DNA from: Anaerobacillus alkaliphilus
Lineage (GTDB): Bacteria; Bacillota; Bacilli; Bacillales; Anaerobacillaceae
NCBI RefSeq assembly: GCF_004116265.1
Contig: NZ_QOUX01000046.1
Span: forward strand, 372,001-436,000
DNA length: 64,000 bases
Direction of reading: 5' to 3'
Part shown: positions 24,341-32,031 of the stretch, in pieces
Layout of the letters: each line of letters begins with the position of its first letter
Position numbering within the stretch: position 1 is the first letter of the stretch
The notes under the pieces: generated by a model
The model's database searches: none
What the model was told of the DNA's origin: nothing
The model's input: the letters and a program-made list of their open reading frames with translations, nothing else
Program-made: the position numbers and the translations under genes

Positions 24341-24533
24341 GGCTCTTTTCGTAAACATTGTAGCTTTTTTTACAATAAAATAATCGGATAAATACCCTAG
24401 ATGAAGATATCAGCCAATAAGCTATATAAGAAAAGAGCAATACTTACTAACTTAGTTGTGAATTCTTAGTATTTTGTGTAAAAATCCGGCTTTTGGGATT
24501 TTTACGAAAGCAACAAACTTTGCGAAAACAACC
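24341..24533 (-). mobile_element. MITE-like element, copy 1 (ileS leader)
   Basis: This 193-bp segment is an imperfect reverse-complement copy (clearly over 80% identical by eye) of 63672-63863. Its ends form imperfect inverted repeats over about 30 bases (GGCTCTTTTCGTAAAC against GGTTGTTTTCGCAAAG). AAATAAAA stands on both sides and may be a target duplication. It contains a hairpin GTAAAAATCC/GGATTTTTAC and has no coding capacity. It begins straight after the T-run of the T-box terminator and ends before the ileS ribosome binding site, so it is transcribed in the ileS leader. Confidence 0.8.
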
Positions 24534-24535
24534 AA

Positions 24536-24785
24536 ATAAAAAAACCTTCTCTGTCCACAATAGGGACGAGAAGGTTAACCCGCGGTACCACCCTGATAAA
24601 CAGACGAATGCTGTTCACTTGAAATTCGTAACGTGAATGACTCGTCACAGCCTACTCGAAGTCTTCGGTGTGAAGCTCATGGGTGATTTTCCTTTTTATG
24701 ACTATATCGGGCTTTCACCATCCCCGACTCGCTAAGCTAGCTTAGTAAAAAGTACTGTCCCAATCCATGCCTGTTTGATCCATTT
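24536..24785 (-). promoter_or_regulatory. T-box riboswitch, isoleucine type
   Basis: The T-box core GGGTGGTACCGCGGGTT is at 24576-24593 on the minus strand. Downstream is the terminator ACCTTCTCGTCCC...GGACAGAGAAGGT with a T-run (24543-24577). A specifier triplet AUC (Ile) is seen at 24685-24687, within GGAAAATCACCC of stem I. UGGU in the antiterminator bulge fits a tRNA with A73. Uncharged tRNA-Ile would stabilise the antiterminator and allow ileS transcription. Confidence 0.93.
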
Positions 24786-24798
24786 AATTAATAAAGGT

Positions 24799-24827
24799 AT
24801 TATATGCAAAAATAGTATCTACGTCAA
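24799..24827 (-). promoter_or_regulatory. SigA-type promoter of the ileS leader
   Basis: TTGACG (24822-24827) and TATAAT (24799-24804) are 17 bases apart on the minus strand. Transcription would start near 24792, a few bases before T-box stem I. Confidence 0.88.
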
Positions 24828-24842
24828 GAAATGGCCAAAATT

Positions 24843-25340
24843 TTAACCTTCTCTTACATACTCATTTCTTTCTTCTCGAGACTTACTTAAATCTTCCCAG
24901 TCGTCAGTACCGAGCATCTCAAGTTGAGCTTCTATTAACATTTTAAATCTCATTTTATAGACAGAAGCTTGCTTTTTTAACTCTTCAATTTCTAAGGCAA
25001 TCTTTCTTGATTTTGACAAAGAATCGTTGATAATACGATCTGCATTCTTTTCGGCTTCCTTAATAATTAACTGAGCTTCTTTCTGTGCATTTCTTTTTAC
25101 TTCTTCTGCTGTTTCTTGAGCGATCAGTATAGATTTATTAAGAGTAGATTCAATATTGGCAAAATGAGCCAATCGTTCATCTAAATCTACAACCTTTTCA
25201 GCAAGTTCTTTTTTTTCACGAAGGACGATCTCATAATCTTTAATTACTTGATCTAAAAACTCATTTACTTCATCTTCATCATAACCACGAAAACCCCTGT
25301 TGAATTCCTTGTTATGAATGTCTAATGGTGTTAAGGGCAT
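24843..25340 (-). CDS. divIVA: Cell-pole and septum protein DivIVA
   Basis: DivIVA binds negatively curved membrane and recruits MinJ/MinD and, in sporulation, chromosome-anchoring proteins. The 165-residue protein starts with the conserved membrane-binding region PLTPLDIHNKEFNRGFRGYDEDEVNEFLD, followed by a long coiled coil (about 30-145) rich in E, K and Q. It ends the ylm gene group next to ileS, as in B. subtilis. GGTGG precedes the ATG. Confidence 0.97.
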   Translation of the reverse strand: MPLTPLDIHNKEFNRGFRGYDEDEVNEFLDQVIKDYEIVLREKKELAEKVVDLDERLAHFANIESTLNKSILIAQETAEEVKRNAQKEAQLIIKEAEKNADRIINDSLSKSRKIALEIEELKKQASVYKMRFKMLIEAQLEMLGTDDWEDLSKSREERNEYVREG

Positions 25341-25436
25341 ATTGCCACCTCCAAATTTATTCGCAAATAATAGATAGAGAAACCAGATTATTAGTTATTT
25401 CGACATAAATAGTAAAATTCCTGCAAATATTATCAG

Positions 25437-26210
25437 CTATTTTCGCAAACCAATATCAAGACGCCATTTATCTTTTTTCGTTTTACCTTGTACAGTAATT
25501 AGTTTACTTCTTCCTAACCCTCTTACCGAGATGTGATCACCAGCTTGAAGTTGGAACGAAGGTTGTTCAACTAACTTCCAGTTGATTTTCACTTTTTTCG
25601 ATTCGATATATGGCATAATTTTTGACCTAGATACCTGATAAATTTCCGAAAGAATAACATCCAAGCGAAGGGAACTTGCTGTAATAACCTTTTCTAACCA
25701 TTCTTCTTTTTGTAACATCAATGTATTGAGAGAAACTTGTTCTAAACGAACCTGAGCCCTACCAATACTTTGAAGATTCGCTTCAACATAACTACCTATT
25801 TCAGAAGCAACAATAATTTGTATTAGTTCTTCTTCTAGTAAGATGTCACCAAATTTTTCTCTTTTCAATCCCAAACCCATCATAGACCCTAGCAAATCTC
25901 GATGAGACAAATTTACAAACTTATGGGGATAATGAACCCTATAAGCCGAGAGTTGGTAGTCATCTATTGTGGCGTCAAGATAAGGAGGGTGCAAAAATGC
26001 CCGTTTACGCTCAGCATTCTCATTTCCACCATATAAGGAAAAAACAACATCTGGATCTTGTCCAATAATTGACGTTAAGATTTGCTGTTCCCGAGGATCT
26101 AAAAAATCTGTCAACTTATGTAAAAAACGTCCTTTTACTCCTTCTTTCCATTCCATTACTTGATCGACAAAAGGACGCTCTTCTTTACGAAAATGATCAT
26201 ACACACTCAT
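25437..26210 (-). CDS. ylmH: S4-domain RNA-binding protein YlmH
   Basis: The 257-residue protein has an N-terminal ribosome-associated domain and a C-terminal S4 domain beginning RLDVILSEIYQVSRSKIM (about 178-195). The family binds RNA; in B. subtilis, YlmH has been linked to ribosome quality control as an alternative to RqcP in poly-alanine tailing, and in streptococci to cell division. It lies between ylmG and divIVA. A link to RqcH, also in this window, is an inference from the homologue. Confidence 0.93.
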   Translation of the reverse strand: MSVYDHFRKEERPFVDQVMEWKEGVKGRFLHKLTDFLDPREQQILTSIIGQDPDVVFSLYGGNENAERKRAFLHPPYLDATIDDYQLSAYRVHYPHKFVNLSHRDLLGSMMGLGLKREKFGDILLEEELIQIIVASEIGSYVEANLQSIGRAQVRLEQVSLNTLMLQKEEWLEKVITASSLRLDVILSEIYQVSRSKIMPYIESKKVKINWKLVEQPSFQLQAGDHISVRGLGRSKLITVQGKTKKDKWRLDIGLRK

Positions 26211-26227
26211 GGTTGTAAATACCTATC

Positions 26228-26488
26228 TTAAAACATCGAGAAAATTGCTGTAACTCCGTTTGTTGCGAAACGTAAAGCAAGAATAGCAACAATAGGAGAA
26301 ATGTCAATCATTCCAAGAGGAGGTATAATTTTTCGAAACGGAGCCAAGTACGGTTCAACCAGTGAAGCAATGAATTGTCCAATAGAAGATTCTCTTGCAT
26401 TAGGAAACCATGACATCAGAATATACGCAATGACAACATATGAATACAAAAATAATAATTGATTGATGAGATTACCAATCATAGCCAT
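26228..26488 (-). CDS. ylmG: YggT-family membrane protein YlmG
   Basis: An 86-residue membrane protein with two hydrophobic helices (about 5-25 and 60-82) separated by the conserved SWFPNARES and VEPYLAPFRKIIPPLG region that defines the YggT family. Members in Gram-positive dcw clusters are thought to help septum placement or chromosome distribution; the biochemical role is unknown. It sits between sepF and ylmH with short gaps, so it is probably co-transcribed. Confidence 0.92.
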   Translation of the reverse strand: MAMIGNLINQLLFLYSYVVIAYILMSWFPNARESSIGQFIASLVEPYLAPFRKIIPPLGMIDISPIVAILALRFATNGVTAIFSMF

Positions 26489-26514
26489 AATTTAAACACC
26501 TACTTTTCAAATAT

Positions 26515-26943
26515 TTATTCAGAAGAAAGGAAATCTGATATTGAACCTGTTACGTCAACATTATCAGGAGTACAAAGGAAAATATTAGCCCCCAGCTTTT
26601 GAATGTCCCCACCTATAGCATACACTGTTCCACTCAAAAAATCGACGATTCGTTTTGCTTGGTCATGGCTAATGCGTTGCAAATTAATAACAACCGCTTT
26701 TCGATTTTTCAGGTGATCAGCAATATCCTGAACCTCATCATAAGTTCTAGGTTCAATCAACATGACTTTTGCCGCTTTTTGTACACTTTGTAAACTCACA
26801 ACATTCGTTTTATCACTTCGTTTTTCTTGATTTCTTATCACGTATTGTTCATCTATTTCTTGATTTTCAGTTCTAGCTGTTTGTGTATCAGTTTGTTCAT
26901 CTTCTAGTTCAAAGAAACGCTTAAATTTCATTTTCAAGCTCAT
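26515..26943 (-). CDS. sepF: Cell division protein SepF
   Basis: SepF forms rings that bundle FtsZ filaments and anchors them to the membrane. The 142-residue protein has an N-terminal amphipathic anchor ([13 protein letters not shown]), a variable linker and a C-terminal alpha/beta domain beginning [17 protein letters not shown] and including the conserved [13 protein letters not shown]. The start at 26943 follows AGGGAGAG and matches the family N-terminus; an extension to 26979 would start inside an intergenic repeat. Placed between ylmE and ylmG. Confidence 0.95.
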   Translation of the reverse strand: MSLKMKFKRFFELEDEQTDTQTARTENQEIDEQYVIRNQEKRSDKTNVVSLQSVQKAAKVMLIEPRTYDEVQDIADHLKNRKAVVINLQRISHDQAKRIVDFLSGTVYAIGGDIQKLGANIFLCTPDNVDVTGSISDFLSSE

Positions 26944-26960
26944 TTCTACTCTCTCCCTTA

Positions 26961-27060
26961 GTGAATTGTGAATTGTCAATTGTGAATTTTGAATGTTTAA
27001 GAGAAAGCTTCAGGGCAAGTCTAGCTATAATTCATAATTCATAATTCATAATTCATAATT
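26961..27060. repeat. AT-rich heptad element, copy B (ylmE-sepF gap)
   Basis: It begins with GTGAATTGTGAATTGTCAAT and ends with four ATAATTC-type heptads, the reverse complement of the GAATTAT unit at 2462-2631. The segment AATTGTCAATT...GAATGTT matches the reverse complement of 2690-2717. It fills most of the gap. Confidence 0.8.
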
Positions 27061-27064
27061 TTAT

Positions 27065-27736
27065 TTATTCCCCAACCAATGAAGTGCCTAACCTAATAAA
27101 GGTTGCTCCTTCTTCGATTGCAATTTGAAAGTCATTTGACATCCCCATGGAAAGCTCTTTACAAGGAGCATATGGCAAGTTCAATGCTTGTACGTTTTGT
27201 TGAAGCTCTTTTAATTTCTTAAAGAATGGTCTAGTTGCTTCAGGGTCTTCAAATGGAGCCATCGTCATCAAGCCAACTACTTCAATTAACGGATACTTAT
27301 CTAGTTCTTTAACAAACGAAAATAATTCTTCAGGATCTAGCCCATGCTTCGATGTTTCACCAGAAACGTTTACTTGGACGAAACACTTCGTTTTTTTACT
27401 AGCACGTTTCTGAATTTCACTTGCTAAGCTTAATCGGTCTAACGAATGAATGTAATCAAATTTATCGATGATTTCCTTCACTTTTCTAGTTTGAAGTGAA
27501 CCTATGAAATGCCATGTTCCTTTTCCATTTAAATTATGCCATTTTTTCAGGCCTTCTTCAGCTCTATTTTCACCAATATGATGAATCCCTGCATCTAATG
27601 CTTCTTGAGCTCTTTCGTCACTTACATATTTCGTCACAGCAATAACATTTACATTAGTAATATCTCTTCCAACTCGCTCGCACGCCTCTTGTATTTCTTG
27701 GTGTATTTGAGCGAAGTTCTGTTTAACAGTCACCAT
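27065..27736 (-). CDS. ylmE: PLP-binding protein YlmE (YggS/PROSC family)
   Basis: The 223-residue protein is a single-domain PLP barrel related to the N-terminal domain of alanine racemase. The PLP lysine lies in NVIAVTKYVS (about 29-38), and phosphate-binding residues in LSMGMSNDFQIAIEEGATFIRLGT near the end. The family maintains free PLP supply and amino acid balance and has no known racemase activity. In the ylm operon it lies between ylmD and sepF. A GGAGG precedes the ATG. Confidence 0.95.
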   Translation of the reverse strand: MVTVKQNFAQIHQEIQEACERVGRDITNVNVIAVTKYVSDERAQEALDAGIHHIGENRAEEGLKKWHNLNGKGTWHFIGSLQTRKVKEIIDKFDYIHSLDRLSLASEIQKRASKKTKCFVQVNVSGETSKHGLDPEELFSFVKELDKYPLIEVVGLMTMAPFEDPEATRPFFKKLKELQQNVQALNLPYAPCKELSMGMSNDFQIAIEEGATFIRLGTSLVGE

Positions 27737-27747
27737 TTATGTCCTCC

Positions 27748-28566
27748 CTACACTCTACCAATAAAACTCATCATTCTACCTGTTTTTTGTTCTCTCCGAT
27801 AAGAGAAGAATAAAGCTTTCTCATTAAATGTACAGTAATTAGAGGTGAAAATATGATTAGCATTAACACCCATGTTTAGAAGTAGTTGTTTATTTAACTC
27901 TTTCAAGTCGAGTAAATATTTACTAGTCGCTATTTCTTTATATGGTGCAAGGTTCTCGTTCTGTACTATTTTCCTTACTCTATCAATAACATAATCGTCT
28001 ACTTCATAGCACCTCTGAGAAATAGACGGCCCAATAGCTACATAAATAGTTTCAAGAGGTATCTTTTCATCTTCCACCCAAATACGAATCATTTTCGGCC
28101 CTATTTCACCAACAGTACCCTTCCAACCAGCATGTGCTAAACCAACAATGTTAGCACTTGTTGAGTAGAAGTATAATGGAACACAGTCAGCGTAAAGACT
28201 AGCAAGTAGCACGTTCTTCTCTCTTGTATATAAGCCATCAGTATCTTTAACCGCAGTTTCCAACGATAAAGATCCTGCACCAACATCTTCTTTACAAACT
28301 TTTTTAATATTATTACCGTGCACTTGGTCTGCAAACACCCAGTTACTAAGTGGTATTCCAAGTTCAGCTGCTAGCGCCTCACGATTAGCAATTACATCAC
28401 AGACATTATCTTGAACATGTAAACCCATATTTAATGAGCTATATGAATCAGTACTTTTTCCATTTATTCTCGTTGAAAATCCGACAACAAGGTTATCATC
28501 GACCTGTTTAAACGGCTCTACCGATAAAAACAGCTTGTTATTGGAAACAAAAGGTTCTTCTCTCAA
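27748..28566 (-). CDS. ylmD: Purine nucleoside phosphorylase / multicopper-like YlmD (YfiH family)
   Basis: The protein, about 272 residues, belongs to the YfiH/DUF152 family, whose members act on purine nucleosides and were earlier called laccase-like or polyphenol oxidases. The active-site motif is LAHAGWKGTVGE (about 125-136), with another Cys/His pair around SLYADCVPLYFY. AGGAG stands just before a TTG at 28566, chosen as the start; GTG at 28575 would overlap that site. A second TTG at 28569 is also possible. Between ylmC and ylmE. Confidence 0.9.
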   Translation of the reverse strand: MREEPFVSNNKLFLSVEPFKQVDDNLVVGFSTRINGKSTDSYSSLNMGLHVQDNVCDVIANREALAAELGIPLSNWVFADQVHGNNIKKVCKEDVGAGSLSLETAVKDTDGLYTREKNVLLASLYADCVPLYFYSTSANIVGLAHAGWKGTVGEIGPKMIRIWVEDEKIPLETIYVAIGPSISQRCYEVDDYVIDRVRKIVQNENLAPYKEIATSKYLLDLKELNKQLLLNMGVNANHIFTSNYCTFNEKALFFSYRREQKTGRMMSFIGRV

Positions 28567-28640
28567 CAAAGACACTCCTATTCCTAATACTTTTTTTTAT
28601 TCTAACATATTTTTCTACTAACAAATAGACTTTCATCGCT

Positions 28641-28678
28641 TCAAAAAAATTTAGCTTCCGCATTAACAATGCGAAAGC
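28641..28678 (-). terminator. Intrinsic terminator of ylmC
   Basis: GCTTTCGCATT pairs with AATGCGGAAGC around a short loop and is followed by TTTTTTT on the minus strand. Confidence 0.85.
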
Positions 28679-28691
28679 CATAGAGTGAATA

Positions 28692-28934
28692 TTACTTTTC
28701 CTCTAGACGAACTAAAATTACATCAGAACCTATTTTCACTATATTTTCCCATGGTATTACCATTTCTGACTCTTTTCCACCTAAAAATGTAAGCATTCTT
28801 CCCGTACTCCCAATAATAATTGATTGTACTGTTCCTTCTTCTAAGTTAATATCTAGATCACTAATATGCCCTAACACCTTGCCATCAGAAATATTTACTA
28901 TATCCTTCGATTGAATTTCAGATATTTTTAGCAT
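28692..28934 (-). CDS. ylmC: PRC-barrel protein YlmC/YmxH family
   Basis: An 80-residue beta-rich protein made of a single PRC-barrel domain: ISEIQSKDIVNISDGKVLGHISDLDINLEEG, then the conserved PWENIVKIGSDVILVR. The family is common in spore formers and often sits next to sigG, as here. No enzymatic residues are evident and the function is unknown; a sporulation role is inferred from neighbours. It has its own terminator, so it is separate from ylmD. Confidence 0.9.
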   Translation of the reverse strand: MLKISEIQSKDIVNISDGKVLGHISDLDINLEEGTVQSIIIGSTGRMLTFLGGKESEMVIPWENIVKIGSDVILVRLEEK

Positions 28935-29049
28935 GCCGATTCCCCCATTAATTAGTTAGCTTATATCATATATATGTACTGGCGCTGAATTATATTTACT
29001 CAATTACTCTAAAGAAAACTTTTTTTGCTAGAACTCACTAAAAAGAAAA

Positions 29050-29072
29050 AAGGTAACCCCGTGGGTTACCTT
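29050..29072 (-). terminator. Intrinsic terminator of sigG
   Basis: AAGGTAACC and GGTTACCTT form a 9-bp stem with a 5-base loop, followed on the minus strand by a T-rich run. The stem overlaps the sigG stop codon. Confidence 0.85.
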
Positions 29073-29856
29073 AAGCTTTTGCATGCTTATTCATTTGTTG
29101 GATTGCTGCTTTCTCAAGCCTTGAAACTTGTGCTTGAGAAATACCAATTTCGTCAGCTACTTCCATTTGCGTTTTCCCTTGGAAGAAACGCATATTTAAA
29201 ATCATTTTTTCTCTTTCACTTAATCTAACCATTGCTTCTTTCAAGGCAATTTCTTCTACCCATTGAATATCCTTTTGTTTATCATCACTAATCTGATCCA
29301 TTACATAGATTGGGTCTCCACCGTCATTATAAATTGGCTCAAACAACGAGACAGGATCTTGAATAGCATCAAGGGCAAAAACAATGTCCTCTTTCGGTAC
29401 GTTAAGTACCTTGGCAATTTCCTGTATTGTCGGTTCACGATCGCGACTTTTTTCGCTCATTAAAGAGTCTCTTACCTGCAATGCTTTATAAGCAATATCC
29501 CTTAGTGACCTAGAAACTCGAATTGGGTTATTGTCACGTAGGTAACGCCTAATTTCCCCGATAATCATTGGCACTGCGTACGTAGAGAATTTAACATTTT
29601 GACTTAAATCGAAGTTGTCGATCGATTTCATTAACCCAATACAACCCACTTGGAATAAGTCATCAACATACTCTCCCCTGTTGTTAAAGCGCTGAATAAC
29701 ACTTAAAACTAACCTTAAATTTCCGTTAATTAGTTTTTCTCTTGCCGAGTTGTCGCCACTTTGAAGTTCCTCAAATAACTGACGCATCTCTTTGTTTGTT
29801 AGTACTGGTAACTTTGCTGTATCAACACCACATATTTCAACTTTATTTCGTGTCAA
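29071..29856 (-). CDS. sigG: Late forespore sigma factor G
   Basis: Sigma G directs RNA polymerase to late forespore genes. The 261-residue protein has region 1.2/2 (LINGNLRLVLSVIQRFNNRGEYVDDLFQVGCIGLMKSIDNFD, about 43-84, with core-binding and -10 recognition) and region 4.2 ending in GISQAQVSRLEKAAIQQM. The start is TTG at 29856. The AGGAGG site before it is paired in a small hairpin (29865-29877). Downstream of sigE but about 175 bases away, so it can have its own promoter. Confidence 0.97.
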   Translation of the reverse strand: MTRNKVEICGVDTAKLPVLTNKEMRQLFEELQSGDNSAREKLINGNLRLVLSVIQRFNNRGEYVDDLFQVGCIGLMKSIDNFDLSQNVKFSTYAVPMIIGEIRRYLRDNNPIRVSRSLRDIAYKALQVRDSLMSEKSRDREPTIQEIAKVLNVPKEDIVFALDAIQDPVSLFEPIYNDGGDPIYVMDQISDDKQKDIQWVEEIALKEAMVRLSEREKMILNMRFFQGKTQMEVADEIGISQAQVSRLEKAAIQQMNKHAKA

Positions 29857-29864
29857 TTCTTTCC

Positions 29865-29877
29865 CTCCTTACAGGAG
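29865..29877 (-). promoter_or_regulatory. Hairpin sequestering the sigG ribosome binding site
   Basis: On the minus strand CTCCT, a 3-base loop and AGGAG form a 5-bp stem whose 3' arm is the Shine-Dalgarno of sigG. With a TTG start this should lower translation. The fold is predicted by eye. Confidence 0.6.
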
Positions 29878-30031
29878 TTGATGTACAAGAGTAAGTATCT
29901 CCTCAGGTGGGAAAAATATGCACTACTTCAGAAACGTGGAAATTCACTTTTAAGCATAAACATTGATACAGAGCGGTCTTTGGACTAAAAATTTTTTTTA
30001 GAAAAACTGTATTTATTGTTTTCTAAATTTT

Positions 30032-30751
30032 TTAAACCATTTTATTAAATTCTTTTCTCAACCTTTTTATAATACGTTTCTCTAACCTTGAAATATACGA
30101 TTGTGAGATACCTAACAAGTCTGCAACATCCTTTTGAGTTTTTTCTTCTCCACCTGCTAGTCCGAAGCGGAGTTCCATGATCTGTTTTTCTCTTGCATTA
30201 AGTGTATGAAGTGCATTAACGAGTAATTTCCGATCTACCTTCTCTTCAATTCCCTTTGTAATAATGTCCTCCTCTGTTCCTAAAACATCTGAAAGTAGTA
30301 GCTCATTTCCATCCCAATCGATATTTAGCGGTTCATCAAACGACACTTCAGAGCGAATTTTATTATTCCTACGTAAGTACATTAATATTTCATTCTCAAT
30401 ACATCTTGAAGCATAGGTTGCTAATTTAATTTTCTTTTCTGGATTAAATGTATTTACTGCTTTAATTAAACCGATCGTTCCGATACTAATTAGATCTTCG
30501 ATATTAATACCTGTATTTTCAAACTTACGTGCAATGTAAACGACTAATCGTAAATTCCTTTCAATTAACATTGAACGAACAGCTTTATCACCTGTAGGCA
30601 GCTTACTTAACAAATGCTCTTCCTCGTCTTTTGAGAGGGGAGGAGGTAGTGCTTCACTACCTCCTATATAATAAATTTCATCAGCTTTCAAACCTAATTT
30701 CATTAACAATTTGTACCACATTAAAGTCAATTTTAATTTCAGTTTATTCAT
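30032..30751 (-). CDS. sigE: Early mother-cell sigma factor E (pro-sigma E)
   Basis: Sigma E drives early mother-cell transcription. The 239-residue precursor begins with the amphipathic pro-sequence [20 protein letters not shown], removed by SpoIIGA near residue 27 (ADEIYYIGG). Region 2 reads [19 protein letters not shown]...[25 protein letters not shown] and region 4.2 [19 protein letters not shown]. It follows spoIIGA by about 40 bases in the spoIIG operon. The sequence is close to that of B. subtilis over nearly its full length. Confidence 0.98.
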   Translation of the reverse strand: MNKLKLKLTLMWYKLLMKLGLKADEIYYIGGSEALPPPLSKDEEEHLLSKLPTGDKAVRSMLIERNLRLVVYIARKFENTGINIEDLISIGTIGLIKAVNTFNPEKKIKLATYASRCIENEILMYLRRNNKIRSEVSFDEPLNIDWDGNELLLSDVLGTEEDIITKGIEEKVDRKLLVNALHTLNAREKQIMELRFGLAGGEEKTQKDVADLLGISQSYISRLEKRIIKRLRKEFNKMV

Positions 30752-30792
30752 GTATGTACCTCCTAAAGTTACAGTTACATTTTTGTTGTTAA

Positions 30793-31719
30793 CTAAGCTA
30801 AACGCTTTTTCCCTTGAATAAGCATCTGAGGATGAAGAATACAGTTAAAATCTCCCTCAGAAGATAAATTTGTGAAATTTAAACCAACAATTACATTACT
30901 GCAATCAAGCTCTTCGCCCTGACCCAATGTAACAATTACTTTATTCGGTCTAATTCCAATAATAAATTGATTTACTTGACCAATCCCTCGATATGGAATA
31001 ATACATAGTTTTTCCTCCCAGTCTTTGTCAATAACAAAACTCGGATCACCGATCATCTCAGGATGTTTTGCTTGCTGTACTATAGATTTAGGGAATTTAT
31101 TATGAAGATCGTTCATATCTATTACCATAACGGGCTTTTTTGTTAATGGGTCTTGTAACTGATTGCCACTATCAATTAATCCTTTTAACTGGATTTGCCT
31201 ATCTAGTATAAATAGATCTACTTGAACGATATCTTCGTACTTCACTTTCCTAACTTCCATTTGCTCAATTCTTTTCCTAGCAAAGAGCCAAATCGTTGGA
31301 AATCCAATGACTACTAATAACCAGCTAATTGGAGTTCCTAAACCTGTAGATTTCGTTGTTACTACTCCATTCAAAATAACCATTTCGTTATTAAACATGA
31401 AATGTAATGCAATTAACCCACCTCCACAAATGAAGCTAACGAAATAGAATGTTAGGAGATTTTGAATAAAGTATGATATTTTTTTAAATCCGAAAGCAGT
31501 AACAACGATGCAAGATGAAAAAATTAACTTAAACATTGGATGATAAAATAACGGGCTTAATGTTGTCATAACTATGAAGATTGAGCTCGACGCGACTAAA
31601 GCACCCAAAAGGAGCCGCCATTTCTTAAAGCTTCTTTTTAGTACTAGAGCCGTCAATACTAATAATAATAGGTCAATACAAAAATTTAGAAACCATATGA
31701 CATCCAGATAAATAGCCAT
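30793..31719 (-). CDS. spoIIGA: Pro-sigma E processing protease SpoIIGA
   Basis: SpoIIGA is a membrane-bound aspartic protease that cleaves pro-sigma E after a signal from SpoIIR. The 308-residue protein has five hydrophobic segments in the first half (about 1-150) and a C-terminal protease domain with the catalytic Asp in [16 protein letters not shown] (about 177-192). The start at 31719 ([13 protein letters not shown]) follows AAGGAG; a longer reading lacks a better site. It is the first gene of the spoIIG operon, behind a Spo0A-type promoter. Confidence 0.96.
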   Translation of the reverse strand: MAIYLDVIWFLNFCIDLLLLVLTALVLKRSFKKWRLLLGALVASSSIFIVMTTLSPLFYHPMFKLIFSSCIVVTAFGFKKISYFIQNLLTFYFVSFICGGGLIALHFMFNNEMVILNGVVTTKSTGLGTPISWLLVVIGFPTIWLFARKRIEQMEVRKVKYEDIVQVDLFILDRQIQLKGLIDSGNQLQDPLTKKPVMVIDMNDLHNKFPKSIVQQAKHPEMIGDPSFVIDKDWEEKLCIIPYRGIGQVNQFIIGIRPNKVIVTLGQGEELDCSNVIVGLNFTNLSSEGDFNCILHPQMLIQGKKRLA

Positions 31720-31792
31720 ATCGGCTCCTTCCTTAATCGTCAAAGATTAAATCATAGATTTTTGAACAACCTCTTAAAAAGAATTTGAAACT

Positions 31793-31881
31793 AGTATATC
31801 TCACATCGTATTTATAAGTCTGTCAGTTTATGCCGATAGAATCAGAGAAATTTTAGGTTATTTCCACTTAAATTGTCGTCA
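31793..31881 (-). promoter_or_regulatory. spoIIG promoter with 22-bp spacer and Spo0A-box-like sites
   Basis: On the minus strand CTGACA (31821-31826) and TATACT (31793-31798) are separated by 22 bases, the unusual spacing of the B. subtilis spoIIG promoter that needs Spo0A. On the plus strand TGCCGAT (31831-31837, about -51 to -45) matches the 0A box TGNCGAA in six of seven positions. TGTCGTC (31874-31880, about -94 to -88) matches in five. Both lie where Spo0A sites 2 and 1 are expected. Confidence 0.78.
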
Positions 31882-31951
31882 GGTCTCATTAATTTAAGTT
31901 CTACAACAAAGAGATTTGTCAACTGTTTTGTATAATTTTAGTAATAGAGTA

Positions 31952-32014
31952 CAAAAAAAAGAGACTAACTTACTATTTCCTTCTTAAGAAGAAAACAAAT
32001 AAGTTAGTCTCTTT
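31952..32014 (-). terminator. Intrinsic terminator of ftsZ
   Basis: AGAGACTAACTTATT pairs with AGTAAGTTAGTCTCT, with a second small hairpin in the loop, followed by TTTTTTTTG on the minus strand. It closes the ftsA-ftsZ transcript and separates it from spoIIG. Confidence 0.9.
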
Positions 32015-32031
32015 TACTTTTAGTAAAAGGT

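Noticed and set aside
24293-24358. In-frame upstream extension of ileS to 24358
   Set aside because: The extension runs into the MITE-like element and skips the GGAGG in front of [14 protein letters not shown], which is the family N-terminus.
26944-26979. In-frame upstream extension of sepF to a TTG at 26979
   Set aside because: It begins inside heptad element B. The ATG at 26943 has a proper ribosome binding site and the usual SepF start.
29914-29946. Sigma G-type promoter before sigG (TGAATT and CATATTT)
   Set aside because: The hexamers are 20 bases apart, longer than the usual 17-18 for sigma F/G promoters, so I did not list it as a feature.
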